Below the pieces are notes generated by a model. The model ran no database searches, was not told the DNA's origin, and saw only the letters and a list, made by a program, of their open reading frames with translations. Source: Devosia beringensis (GTDB taxonomy: Bacteria > Pseudomonadota > Alphaproteobacteria > Rhizobiales > Devosiaceae). From it: a DNA stretch of 64,000 nt. Shown here piece after piece: positions 44,340 through 53,070 of the stretch. Within the stretch, counting starts at the first letter, position 1, and the number at the start of each line of letters is the position of its first letter. Made by a program: the position numbers and the translations under genes. Location of the stretch: the NCBI RefSeq assembly GCF_014926585.1, contig NZ_CP045422.1:372001-436000 (forward strand), written 5' to 3'.

Positions 44340-45866
44340 ATGTCGCCCCAGTCGGCTGTCATCGATGATGTCCGTTCGCAAATGGGCCGAGACAGCAAGC
44401 GTGCGGCGCAGCGCACCGTGCTTGATGCCCGCCAGCGCCTGACCTCGAGCTCGGGCACGCGCTCCTCCTTCGATTTCGAACTGATGCATGACTATGCCGA
44501 GTCGCGGCGTGGCGCGGCGCTGCCCATGGCGGCGCTCGTGGGCATCCTGGCCTTTGTCGCCAGCTTCTGGGTGCCGACACTGTTCACCGCGCTGTGGGCC
44601 GGGCTGGTGCTGCTGAGCATGCTGATCGTGGTGCTGATGGCGCAGCGCTTCAAGACGGCCGATGCGGCCAAGTTCAATGCCGCCGAATGGACCACCACTT
44701 TTGTCGCCGGGGAGACCCTGCTGGGCCTGGCCTGGTCGCTGCTGGCGCTGTTCACCCTGGTGGCCGACCCCAATACGCTGACCCCGGTCATGTTCGCCAT
44801 GGTGCTGGTCGCCATTGCCGCCAATGCCATCGCCACCCGCACCCTGCCCCCGGCCACGCTGATGAGCACGCTGCCGGTGACCATCACGGTGTCGGCCAAC
44901 CTGATCATGCTGGGCGGGACGCTGAACTATACCCTGGCCGCCGTGGCTTTGTGTGGCGAGGTGTTCTTCGTCTATCTGGCGCGCCAGCTGCACGCTTCGG
45001 AACTGCACACCATTACCCACCAGGCGGAAAAGGACGCGCTGATCAGCGAGCTGGAAGAAGCGCGCCAGATGTCGGACGAGGCGCGCCGCCACGCCGAACA
45101 GGCCAATATCGCCAAGTCGCAGTTCCTCGCCACCATGAGCCACGAGCTGCGCACCCCGCTCAATGCCATTATCGGCTTTTCCGAAGTGCTGCATTCCGAA
45201 CTGCTGGGACCGCACCAGGTGCCGCAATACAAGGAATATGCCGGGGACATCCATGGCAGCGGCCAGCACCTGCTCAACCTGATCAACGAACTGCTCGACC
45301 TCAGCCGCATCGAGGCGGGCAAGTACGAGCTCAATGAAGAGGTGGTGTCGCTGGTCGATATTGCCGCCGATTGCCGACGGATGATGGAGCTGCGCGCCAA
45401 GTCCAAGGGCATCGAGCTGGTGTTCAGTGTTGGCGACAACATGCCCAGGCTGTGGGGCGATGAGCGCGCCATCCGCCAGGTGGTGCTCAACCTGCTCAGC
45501 AATGCCATCAAGTTCACGCCCCAGCATGGCAAGGTGATCCTGCAGGTGGCCCGGAGCGGGGATGGCGGCCAGCTGGTTTCGGTCAAGGACAATGGCCCGG
45601 GCATTCCCGAGGACGAGATCGAGACCGTGCTGAGTTCGTTCGGCCAGGGCTCGCTGGCCCAGAAGACCGCCGAACAGGGTGCCGGCCTGGGCCTACCGAT
45701 CGTGCAGAAGATCATGGAACTGCACCAGGGCCGGTTCGACCTGTTCAGCAAGCTACGCTTCGGCACCGAAGTGATCGCCACCTTCCCGCGCGCCCGGGTG
45801 ATGGACGCGCTGGCGCCGGTGGTGGAGAAGCGCAACCGGCTCGAGATCTATTCGGCGGCCAGCTGA
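44340..45866 (+). CDS. Membrane sensor histidine kinase (HisKA type)
   Basis: A 508-residue inner-membrane kinase. Roughly six TM helices lie between residues 55 and 220, without a large periplasmic loop. A short coiled coil leads into HisKA (phospho-acceptor His in ATMSHELRTPLNAIIGFSE) and HATPase_c (NLLSNAIKFTPQ, DNGPGIPEDEIE, GAGLGLPIVQKI). The SEVLHSELLG after the H-box is typical of alphaproteobacterial PleC/DivJ-like kinases, but no PAS domain is present, so I do not assign it to the cell-cycle system. No response regulator is adjacent. The HD-GYP gene follows after 81 nt. Confidence 0.9.
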   Translation: MSPQSAVIDDVRSQMGRDSKRAAQRTVLDARQRLTSSSGTRSSFDFELMHDYAESRRGAALPMAALVGILAFVASFWVPTLFTALWAGLVLLSMLIVVLMAQRFKTADAAKFNAAEWTTTFVAGETLLGLAWSLLALFTLVADPNTLTPVMFAMVLVAIAANAIATRTLPPATLMSTLPVTITVSANLIMLGGTLNYTLAAVALCGEVFFVYLARQLHASELHTITHQAEKDALISELEEARQMSDEARRHAEQANIAKSQFLATMSHELRTPLNAIIGFSEVLHSELLGPHQVPQYKEYAGDIHGSGQHLLNLINELLDLSRIEAGKYELNEEVVSLVDIAADCRRMMELRAKSKGIELVFSVGDNMPRLWGDERAIRQVVLNLLSNAIKFTPQHGKVILQVARSGDGGQLVSVKDNGPGIPEDEIETVLSSFGQGSLAQKTAEQGAGLGLPIVQKIMELHQGRFDLFSKLRFGTEVIATFPRARVMDALAPVVEKRNRLEIYSAAS

Positions 45867-45947
45867 CACAAAGCGTTGAGTTATAAATACTTCTGCGGAT
45901 GATATTAGCCGCCCATCAACCTTCTGCTGCCAGGATAGCGGCACAGA

Positions 45948-47036
45948 ATGGAGAGCGGCGTGCCCAATACAGCCAGACGCGCAGTGCTGCTGATCACCGA
46001 CAAGCCGACAGCAGAAACCCGCCGCACGGCCAAGGGGCTGGGTGCCGATCCGATCCTGCTGGGTGACTTCGTAGCCAGCCATCTGGACACCGATCCCTGC
46101 CTGGTTGTCGATGTCGACCTGCGCAAGCTCGACAATGTGCACCGGCTCAAATCCGCCCTGGTCAAGCGCGGCAACGGCTGCCGCATCTTCCTGATCGATA
46201 GCGACAATCGCGTGGCCAGCGTGCACGCCAATGTGCTGGGGGCCAATCAGCTGATGCCCCGGCAGTCGAGCGTGGCCGACATGCGGGCGGCGCTGCAACA
46301 CCATTTCGGCAAGAGCCGGCCCGCGGGCGGCGACCGCGCGACATCAGCCCAGCTGCAAGCGATCGGCGGCGGCGTGGTCGCACTGGGCGACAGCTTCAAG
46401 GCCATGAGCAGCAATGGCAAGCTGGACAAGGCAGGCGTCATCAAGGCCTGCGAGCAGATCGCCGACTCGGTCTGCGTGACCAGCGTAACCGACTGGATGG
46501 CGGCTGTGCGCGACCACCATGACGGCACCTACCAGCACTGCATGCTGGTGACCGGTGTGGCTTCAGCCTTTGCCACCAAGACGGGCATGTCGCGGGCCGA
46601 CATCCTGCGGGTCACCATAGCCGGCCTGCTGCACGATATCGGCAAGTCCACCATTCCCATTGCGCTGCTCGACAAGCCCAGCGCCCTGACCCTGCGCGAA
46701 ACCGACATCATTCGCGGCCATCCGGCGGCGGGCTTTGACTATCTGGCGGCGCAGGGCGGCATCGAGCGCGATATCCTCAATGCGGTGCGGCATCACCACG
46801 AATACCTCGATGGCAGCGGCTATCCGGACAGGATCAACGCTGCCGACATCGATGAGATGACGCGCATCATCACGGTCAGCGACGTCTATGCGGCGCTGAT
46901 CGAACGGCGCAGCTACAAGGAACCCAAGAGCCATGCCCAGGCCATTGCCGTGCTCCAGGCCATGGCGAGCGCCGGCAAGGTGGAAGCCCGACTGGTCCGC
47001 GAAATGGACCGGGTGATGGCCCCCAATCCCGGCTAG
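45948..47036 (+). CDS. HD-GYP domain protein with receiver-like N-terminus
   Basis: A 362-residue protein. The C-terminal half is an HD-GYP domain with HD pair in LLHDIGKS, HHHEYLDGSGYP (HHE-x-x-DGSGYP motif intact) and VSDVYAAL. This predicts cyclic di-GMP phosphodiesterase activity. The N-terminal 120 residues resemble a receiver fold (AVLLITDKPT, CLVVDVDLRK, FLIDSD) but the acidic pocket at the start and the Lys are not clear, so it may be a degenerate receiver. It follows the membrane kinase by 81 nt, so a signalling pair is possible. Its stop overlaps cobT's in CTAG. Confidence 0.9.
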   Translation: MESGVPNTARRAVLLITDKPTAETRRTAKGLGADPILLGDFVASHLDTDPCLVVDVDLRKLDNVHRLKSALVKRGNGCRIFLIDSDNRVASVHANVLGANQLMPRQSSVADMRAALQHHFGKSRPAGGDRATSAQLQAIGGGVVALGDSFKAMSSNGKLDKAGVIKACEQIADSVCVTSVTDWMAAVRDHHDGTYQHCMLVTGVASAFATKTGMSRADILRVTIAGLLHDIGKSTIPIALLDKPSALTLRETDIIRGHPAAGFDYLAAQGGIERDILNAVRHHHEYLDGSGYPDRINAADIDEMTRIITVSDVYAALIERRSYKEPKSHAQAIAVLQAMASAGKVEARLVREMDRVMAPNPG

Positions 47037-48055
47037 ATTTCGCTGCCGCTGACGCCGGCAGCGGCGAAGGTGGCCATATTGGTGTGCAGATGCAGCGCCG
47101 TCTTGGCCAGCACGGCAGCCAAAGCGGCCCCGCTGCCCTCACCCAGACGCATGCCCAGATCGAGCAGCCCCTTCTGCCCCATGGCGGTCAAGGCCCTGGC
47201 ATGGCCGGATTCAGCCGAGACATGGGCGAAGAGACAATGATCGATCGCCGCCGGATTGACGGCGTGGGCAAGGGCGGCAGCCGAGGTGGCGACGAAGCCA
47301 TCGATGATGACGGGCACCTTCTGGTGGCGGGCGGCCAGCAGGGCGCCGAGCATGGCGGCGATCTCGCGGCCACCGACGCGGGCGAGGATGGCCAGCGGGT
47401 GGTCGAGTTCGCCGGCGTGTCGGGCCAGAGCGCGATCAACGGCGTCGGCCTTGCGCGTGAGGCCGGCATCATCGACGCCGGTGCCGCGGCCGACCCAGTC
47501 AGCGCCGGTGCCGCCATAGAGCGCAGCATAGATGGCGGCGGCCACCGTGGTATTGCCGATGCCCATTTCGCCAATGCAGATCAGGTCCGGCTTGCCGGCA
47601 ATGGCTTCCATGCCATAGGCGATGGTGGCGGCGCACATCTTGTCGTCCAGCGCCGGCACCAGGGTGATGTCGCCGGTGGGCAGTTCGAGCGCCAGCTCAA
47701 AGACGCGCAGATTGATTTCATGCAGGGCGCAAATCTGGGAAATGGCGGCGCCGCCATTGGTGAAATTGGCCACCATCTGGGCGGTGACTTCGCGCGGGAA
47801 GGCCGAGACGCCCTGGTCGGTCACACCGTGATTGCCGGCAAAGATGGTGACCATGGGATTGTCGAGCCGCGGCTGGGCCCGGCCCTGCCAGCGCGCCAGA
47901 AACTCCACCAGGCCCTCGAGCGCGCCGAGCGAACCGGGCGGCTTGGTCAGCTGCGAGTCGCGGGCCCGGACTGCTGCGACGGCCGACTCATCGCCATCGG
48001 GAACGATGGTCAGAAGTTCGAGAACGTCGGCATAGGCGGGATTGAGCGAGGGCAT
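47033..48055 (-). CDS. cobT: Nicotinate-nucleotide:dimethylbenzimidazole phosphoribosyltransferase
   Basis: Makes alpha-ribazole phosphate for the lower ligand of cobalamin. The 340-residue protein has KPPGSLGALE, FAGNHGVTDQGVSAFPREVTAQM, GEMGIGNTT, GRGTGVD and AESGHARAL, all family hallmarks. ATG 48055 begins MPSLNPAYADVL; the open frame further upstream overlaps cobS and is not coding. It is divergent from cobS, separated by only about 58 bp if cobS starts at 48114, too small for a cobalamin riboswitch. The rest of the cob pathway is outside the window. Confidence 0.94.
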   Translation of the reverse strand: MPSLNPAYADVLELLTIVPDGDESAVAAVRARDSQLTKPPGSLGALEGLVEFLARWQGRAQPRLDNPMVTIFAGNHGVTDQGVSAFPREVTAQMVANFTNGGAAISQICALHEINLRVFELALELPTGDITLVPALDDKMCAATIAYGMEAIAGKPDLICIGEMGIGNTTVAAAIYAALYGGTGADWVGRGTGVDDAGLTRKADAVDRALARHAGELDHPLAILARVGGREIAAMLGALLAARHQKVPVIIDGFVATSAAALAHAVNPAAIDHCLFAHVSAESGHARALTAMGQKGLLDLGMRLGEGSGAALAAVLAKTALHLHTNMATFAAAGVSGSEI

Positions 48056-48113
48056 GGCGAGTCCGGGATGCTGTGGTAGGAAGGAGGCATGTTGTTGCCT
48101 AGAACAGGGCCGA

Positions 48114-48962
48114 ATGCAATTGACCCAAACGCCACAAAAGGATGCGATTGCGCCTGAGGCGATCGAGCCCAGCCGCCCGGCCGCCCCACCCGGCGGGATG
48201 GGGCTGATCGACGACCTGGTCATGGCGCTGCGGTTCTTTTCCCGGCTGCCGACCGGGGACAGCCCGCACCAGAAGCCGGACCTCAACCGCATTGCCATGG
48301 CGCTGCCACTGGCCAGCCTGGTGATCGGGATTGGCCCGGCGGCTCTGCTGGTCGGGGGCACCCTGCTCGGCCTGCCGGCCTATTTCGTGGCGGCGCTGGC
48401 GGTGGGCGCCATGGTGCTGGTGAGCGGGGCCATGGCCGAGGATGCACTGGCCGATGCGGCGGACGGGCTGTTCGGCGGCCATAGCCCGGCGCGCCGACTC
48501 GAAATCATGAAGGACAGTCGGCACGGCACCTATGGGGTGGCCGCCTTGTGCCTGTTCATCCTGCTGCGGGTGACCGGGCTGGGCGCGGTCGCGGCGATCA
48601 GCCCCCTAGCCGCCGGGGCTATCTGGCTGGCGGCCAGCATTGTCGGGCGCTCAGGCGCGCTGTGGCTGGCGGTCGCCCTGCCGGCGGCGCGGCCCGATGG
48701 CATCTCGGCGGCAGCAGGCGTCGTCAGCGGCCGTAGCTTTGCCGTAGGCGCGGTATTTGCCGTGTTGCTGGCCTTTGTGCTGGGCGGACCGGCAACCAAT
48801 ATGCTGGCGCTGGGTTTTGTCCTGGTGGCCACCCTTGCGGTGATTGCCGGCTGGACGGCGCTGTGCAAGCGCCTGGTGGGCGGGCAGAGCGGCGACCTGA
48901 TTGGCGCACTGGGCGGCCTGGTTGAAATCGCCGCGCTGGCGGCACTGATGGCGTTCGTGTGA
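48114..48962 (+). CDS. cobS: Adenosylcobinamide-GDP ribazoletransferase
   Basis: Membrane enzyme that joins adenosylcobinamide-GDP and alpha-ribazole(-phosphate) in the last steps of cobalamin synthesis. It has several TM helices and the family core ALRFFSRLPTGDSP, EDALADAADGLFGGHSPARRLEIMKDSRHGTYGV (metal/phosphate-binding). The start is uncertain. ATG 48114 gives 282 residues with a Pro/Ala-rich 28-residue extension; ATG 48198 (MGLIDDLVMALRFF) gives 254, nearer the family length. A strong AAGGAGG at 48081-48087 does not match either start and belongs to another frame. Works on the product of the divergent cobT gene. Confidence 0.9.
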   Translation: MQLTQTPQKDAIAPEAIEPSRPAAPPGGMGLIDDLVMALRFFSRLPTGDSPHQKPDLNRIAMALPLASLVIGIGPAALLVGGTLLGLPAYFVAALAVGAMVLVSGAMAEDALADAADGLFGGHSPARRLEIMKDSRHGTYGVAALCLFILLRVTGLGAVAAISPLAAGAIWLAASIVGRSGALWLAVALPAARPDGISAAAGVVSGRSFAVGAVFAVLLAFVLGGPATNMLALGFVLVATLAVIAGWTALCKRLVGGQSGDLIGALGGLVEIAALAALMAFV

Positions 48963-49040
48963 TGGCGCAAGGGTTGAAAGTTTCGCTCGGAATGTCTTTA
49001 TCGGAGAGATGAGTTTGCCCGAAACCGAAAGCGCGCCAGC

Positions 49041-49727
49041 ATGATCTTCATCGGAATTGCGCTGCTGATCTCGGTCGGGCTGGCTTTGCTGATCAGCGCA
49101 GATGCGGGCGCCATGGTCGGGCTGTCACAGGGGCAGACCGCCCAATTGCTGCCGCTTCTGGTGCTTCTCATCGTCTTTGCCGGGGGCCTGTTCACTCGCC
49201 GCCGTCCCGCCCGCGAACTGCTCACTAGCGTGGTGCTGTGGATCGGCATATTTGCCCTTGCCGGCCTCACCTATGCCTATCGCGACGAGATTACCGGCAT
49301 TGCCGGCCGCGTGGCGGGGGAATTGCAGCCGGGCGTGGCGGTAGTCAATGCGCAGCAGGGCACGGCGACGTTCCGACGCGGCATGGGCGGGCATTTCGAA
49401 ATCAATGCCACGGTCAATGGCCATACGACCCCGATGATCTTTGATACCGGGGCCAGCGCCATGGTGCTGACCATTGCCGATGCCGAGGCCGCCGGCATCG
49501 ACACCGCCAACCTGCGCTATTCCATCGTCGTGTCGACGGCCAATGGCACCGGACGCGCGGCACGGGTGCGGCTCGAGCAGGTGGTGGTGGGCGGGATCGA
49601 GCGGCAGGGCATTGTCGCCTTTGTTGCCGAGGCCGGCGCGCTTGAAACGAGCCTTTTGGGCATGACCTTCCTTGAAACGCTCAGCCGCTACAGCGTGACG
49701 CAGAACGCGCTGGAACTGGAAGACTAG
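49041..49727 (+). CDS. Retropepsin-like aspartic protease (TIGR02281 type)
   Basis: A 228-residue membrane-anchored clan AA protease. Three N-terminal hydrophobic segments (IALLISVGLALLISADAG; LLPLLVLLIVFAGGLF; VLWIGIFALAGLTYAY) precede a periplasmic single-lobed domain with the active-site motif MIFDTGASAMVL and a C-terminal SLLGMTFLETLSRY. Retropepsin-like enzymes dimerise to form one active site. Related alphaproteobacterial proteins (for example PerP-like and SpRP-like types) are known, but the substrate here is unknown. The gene is 78 nt after cobS, possibly in the same transcript. Confidence 0.88.
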   Translation: MIFIGIALLISVGLALLISADAGAMVGLSQGQTAQLLPLLVLLIVFAGGLFTRRRPARELLTSVVLWIGIFALAGLTYAYRDEITGIAGRVAGELQPGVAVVNAQQGTATFRRGMGGHFEINATVNGHTTPMIFDTGASAMVLTIADAEAAGIDTANLRYSIVVSTANGTGRAARVRLEQVVVGGIERQGIVAFVAEAGALETSLLGMTFLETLSRYSVTQNALELED

Positions 49728-49730
49728 GCA

Positions 49731-49762
49731 AAAAAAAAACGGCCGGTGCGCACACCGGCCGT
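49731..49762 (-). terminator. Terminator of the membrane hydrolase gene
   Basis: ACGGCCGGTG (49739-49748) and CACCGGCCGT (49753-49762) form a perfect 10-bp stem with a 4-nt loop. On the minus strand it is followed by nine or more T, so it ends the leftward hydrolase gene; for the rightward protease gene it may also act, weakly. Confidence 0.92.
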
Positions 49763-49786
49763 TCTGCTGTCAGGGTGTCGCTCCGA

Positions 49787-51502
49787 TCAGCTGACCGGGA
49801 ACTGGGTGGCCTGGCCGGCCACAATGTACCAAGTGACAAACAACGCATTGATGAAGGCCCCCGGCAGATAGCTGCCGGTGCGCCGCCAGGCAAAAGTCGA
49901 CAGGAAGGCCACGATGGCCAGCAGCGGCAGGAACTGCATGGCGATGACCGTGTTGAGCGGCTCGTTCATCGAGAACAGGTGGCCGCTGAACAGCAGCGTG
50001 CCGTACTGGAAGGCCAGGAACACCACAAAACCCAGCGCCAATGCGCCGATATTGCTGGCATATTGTACCAGTCGGCTGTCGCCAGCCACCGACAGACCCG
50101 CGTGCAGGCCACGCAGAGCCAGCACGAAGAAGACGGTGAAGGGTAGCAGATAGACCAGGGCAATCTTGAACTGGACCAGGCTCATCGGCTTGACGGCCAC
50201 GACCCAGAAGCGGAAATCGACCTTGAACAGGAAATCGGCGGCCAGCACGAAGAGATAGCCGATGCCGACGGTGGCCAGGGCGATCAGCAGTGACCGCCAG
50301 ATATCGCCGCGTCCCTCGACCTTGTCGCCCTTGAGCACGAAGCCGAGGGCAAAGACGATGACGCCGTTGAGCACCGCCCAGAAGGCGATCTGACTGGTGA
50401 TGGTCTGCGGCAGGATGGCCGAGGCCGGCAGTAACAGGCCGCCCCAGTAGAGGAAGGCATAGTAGCTCAGCACCGGCACGAAGGCGCTGAGGGCAAACAC
50501 CAGCCACCACTTGGGCGTGCGCTTGACATAGGCGGTATCGCTCGGATTTTCGAGCGACACGGTGCGCAGGCCGGCAAAGGCCGGGGCGGCGAGCAGCATG
50601 TCGAAGGTGCCAGCGAGCAGGACGACGAAGCCAACCAGGGCGATCAGCGTACCGAGTTCCTTCCAGTGCCAGATCTGGTCGCTGGCCGGGAGGGGCTGGG
50701 CGCCGTCCAGGGTCTGGGCGAACCAGTCGATGGCGTAGCCAATGGCCTCGGGGGAGAGGTGGTCACCGGGATGGGTGGTATTGGGAGTCTGCAGCTGGCG
50801 GGCGGTGCCGGCGGCAATATCGCCATAGACCTGGCCGGGGACGATGGCCTCTGTGGCGCCGAAGACGGCCTGCAGCTTGGGGCTGGAAGGCGCATCCTGG
50901 GCGCGGTCGACGCCCCACATCAGCTGGGAAAATTCGTCATATTTGGAGAAGACCACCGCCAGGTTGCGTGGCCAGCTGGTGGTGCCGTCGGCGGCAAAAG
51001 GGGCACCGGTGCTGGAGCCCTCGAGCACCATGGCCTTGTAGCCATCGGGCATGACGCTGGCGGCGGCGAGGACGGTCCAGCCGCCCATGGAGTGGCCTTC
51101 CAGGCCGATATTGTCGACATCGACAATGTCGAGGCTGCGCAGATAGGCCAGCGCGCCGGGGCCGCCAAAGCCATTGGCGAAAGCGGGTGCGTCCGAATAG
51201 CCGTGTCCGGACTGGTCGAGTGCCAGCACGACATAGCCGCGGCGGGCAAATTCGATGGCAAAGCCGGACTGGGTTTCGCGGCTGTTGATATAGCCATGCA
51301 CAGCCAAAATAGCCGGTGCCTTGTTGTCGGCGCTGACGCCAGGGGGCACGTAAAGCAGGCCGCTCAGGGTCTGGCCATTGGTGCCGGTGAAGCGCAGATC
51401 CTTGATGGTGACGTCGCCGGCGGTCTGGATGAAGTGGGCGAGCAGCGCGCCCAGCAGGATGACGACCCATCCGATGTGAAACAGGCGAAATTTCTTAAAC
51501 AT
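49787..51502 (-). CDS. Alpha/beta hydrolase fused to a polytopic membrane domain
   Basis: A 571-residue fusion. After one TM helix (GWVVILLGALLAHFIQ) comes an extracytoplasmic alpha/beta hydrolase domain of about 250 residues: AILAVHGYINSRE, LALDQSGHGYSDAP, nucleophile elbow EGHSMGGWT, and a C-terminal His in THPGDHLSPE. From residue 290 on, about eight TM helices follow (TLIALVGFVVLLAGTFDML; LVFALSAFVPVLSYYAFLYW; and so on). The membrane half does not match a transporter I recognise. The hydrolase may act on a lipid or a secreted ester. AGGAG precedes ATG 51502. Expressed alone, with its own terminator. Confidence 0.8.
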   Translation of the reverse strand: MFKKFRLFHIGWVVILLGALLAHFIQTAGDVTIKDLRFTGTNGQTLSGLLYVPPGVSADNKAPAILAVHGYINSRETQSGFAIEFARRGYVVLALDQSGHGYSDAPAFANGFGGPGALAYLRSLDIVDVDNIGLEGHSMGGWTVLAAASVMPDGYKAMVLEGSSTGAPFAADGTTSWPRNLAVVFSKYDEFSQLMWGVDRAQDAPSSPKLQAVFGATEAIVPGQVYGDIAAGTARQLQTPNTTHPGDHLSPEAIGYAIDWFAQTLDGAQPLPASDQIWHWKELGTLIALVGFVVLLAGTFDMLLAAPAFAGLRTVSLENPSDTAYVKRTPKWWLVFALSAFVPVLSYYAFLYWGGLLLPASAILPQTITSQIAFWAVLNGVIVFALGFVLKGDKVEGRGDIWRSLLIALATVGIGYLFVLAADFLFKVDFRFWVVAVKPMSLVQFKIALVYLLPFTVFFVLALRGLHAGLSVAGDSRLVQYASNIGALALGFVVFLAFQYGTLLFSGHLFSMNEPLNTVIAMQFLPLLAIVAFLSTFAWRRTGSYLPGAFINALFVTWYIVAGQATQFPVS

Positions 51503-51677
51503 GCATGCATCTCCTCACATCCAGCCGTGGCGTCAGGACAATGCCTCCTGAAGATGCGCGGTGCTGAAATGTTAGGCGCAGGTCTAATACGAAACCATAA
51601 TCGTCACAAACGAAATGCAGCCGAGTTAAAGCGAATGCGTGACGAAATGTTGGTCGCGGTGCAACGCCTGTCCGGGC

Positions 51678-52700
51678 TCAGCCGGCCTGAGCGAGCGGCG
51701 GACGCTGGACAGCGTCGAGGGCGCGCAGCAGGACCGAAGTGTCGGCGCCCGGCTTGCAGGCATCCACGCTCATGATCTGGCGGAACTGGCGGGCGCCCGG
51801 CAGGCCGGCGGCGAGGCCGAGCATGTGGCGGGTGATATTGTTGATGCGGGCACCGGCGGCGATCTCGCGGTCGGCATAGGCGACCATGGCATGCATCACC
51901 GATTCCAGCGTCACGTCAGGTGTCGTGGCGCCAAAAAAGCGGCGGTCGACCTGGGCCAGCAGCATGGGATTGTGATAGGCGGCGCGGCCGAGCATGACGC
52001 CATCGGTATGCGCCAGCTGGGCTTCCGCCAGCTCCAGTGTGTCGATACCGCCATTGATGAAGACCGGCAGCGGCGCGAGGCGGGCGCGCAGGCGATAGAC
52101 CCGGTCATAGTCGAGCGGGGGCACGGTTCGGTTTTCCTTGGGGCTCAGGCCCTGCAGCCAGGCCTTGCGGGCATGGACATAGAGGGCATCAATGCCGGCT
52201 TCGACCATGGCATCGGCAAAGCGGTCGAGCCCGGTTTCGACATCCTGGTCGTCAATGCCGATACGGCATTTGACGGTGACCGGGCGGTCGGTGGCGCCGC
52301 GCATGGCGCGCACGCATTCGGCCACCAGAGCCGGCTCGGCCATCAGGCAGGCGCCAAAGCGGCCCGACTGTACGCGATCGGAGGGGCAGCCGACATTGAG
52401 GTTGATCTCGGCATAGCCATAGTCATGGGCAATGGCAGTGGCAGCAGCCAGTTCGGCCGGATCGGAGCCGCCCATCTGCAGCGCCACGGGTTGTTCGACG
52501 GGATCAAAGCGCAGGTGCCGGACGACATCGCCATGCATGATGGCGGCGCTGGTGACCATTTCGGTGAACAGCAGGCTCTCGCGCGTCAGCAGGCGATGGA
52601 GGAACCGGCAATGGCGGTCCGTCCAGTCCATCATCGGGGCAACGGAAAAGCGGCGGGAGCGGGCCAGGGCCGAAAATCCGCGTTGATCAGGGGCGTTCAT
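51678..52700 (-). CDS. dusA: tRNA-dihydrouridine(20/20a) synthase
   Basis: FMN enzyme that reduces uridines 20 and 20a in the tRNA D-loop. The 340-residue TIM-barrel protein has SVAPMMDWTDRHCR (DusA-type start), QMGGSDPAELA, EINLNVGCPSDRVQSGRFGACLM (catalytic Cys), VKCRIGIDD and VFINGGIDT. The CPSDRVQ.G.FGACLM segment is typical of DusA. ATG 52700 gives the normal N-terminus; upstream codons belong to the intergenic region. Divergent from the mrp operon. Confidence 0.94.
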   Translation of the reverse strand: MNAPDQRGFSALARSRRFSVAPMMDWTDRHCRFLHRLLTRESLLFTEMVTSAAIMHGDVVRHLRFDPVEQPVALQMGGSDPAELAAATAIAHDYGYAEINLNVGCPSDRVQSGRFGACLMAEPALVAECVRAMRGATDRPVTVKCRIGIDDQDVETGLDRFADAMVEAGIDALYVHARKAWLQGLSPKENRTVPPLDYDRVYRLRARLAPLPVFINGGIDTLELAEAQLAHTDGVMLGRAAYHNPMLLAQVDRRFFGATTPDVTLESVMHAMVAYADREIAAGARINNITRHMLGLAAGLPGARQFRQIMSVDACKPGADTSVLLRALDAVQRPPLAQAG

Positions 52701-53070
52701 CAATCCGCGGCTGCCTGTTGGTATCGCATTTCTCAGGTTCACCCGCGTCTGACTATCGGCTTGCACCATGGGTTGCAAGATGTTGGCCGCGTGTTGCAGG
52801 TGCTGCGGGCGTATGGCTGCATGGCCCGACTGGCGCAAATTTGCATGTGCCGGGGCCGGAAAAAACCGGCACAGGCGCCAGTTTGCCCCCGTTGACGCGC
52901 CGATGGTCGTTCCTGGCGCTCTGTCAGAGATTTGAACGCAACAAGATGCCCGAACGGGGCGGTTTAGGTTTGGCCTTGGCGGCTCGGTCGCGTATGGCTT
53001 GGGCCTGCACCATGCACATGATCAGGGCATCCCGCGACAACCGCTTTGCCAAACAAGGAGATCGGGCCGA
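52701..53070. other. Intergenic region between dusA and the mrp operon
   Basis: About 370 bp without a convincing gene. It should hold the leftward dusA promoter and the rightward mrp promoter. A TTGACG at 52893-52898 has no clear -10. A perfect 10-bp palindrome GCAAATTTGC (52835-52844) and a nested inverted repeat (52830-52881) are the only strong structures. Confidence 0.5.
52830..52881. promoter_or_regulatory. Nested inverted repeat ahead of mrp
   Basis: Outer arms CTGGCGC (52830-52836) and GCGCCAG (52875-52881) enclose inner arms TGTGCCGG (52846-52853) and CCGGCACA (52866-52873), both perfect, with a 12-nt purine-rich loop and a 9-nt against 1-nt internal loop. It could be a structured leader, a small RNA end or an operator. 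No T-tract follows in the rightward direction, so it is not a normal terminator. Confidence 0.5.

Noticed and set aside
48056-48113. Cobalamin riboswitch between cobT and cobS
   Set aside because: The gap is about 58 bp, far too short, and no B12-box-like sequence is visible.
52932-52965. GAAC words suggesting an alphaproteobacterial LexA box
   Set aside because: The two words are 14 nt apart, not the 7 nt needed for the GAAC-N7-GAAC site.
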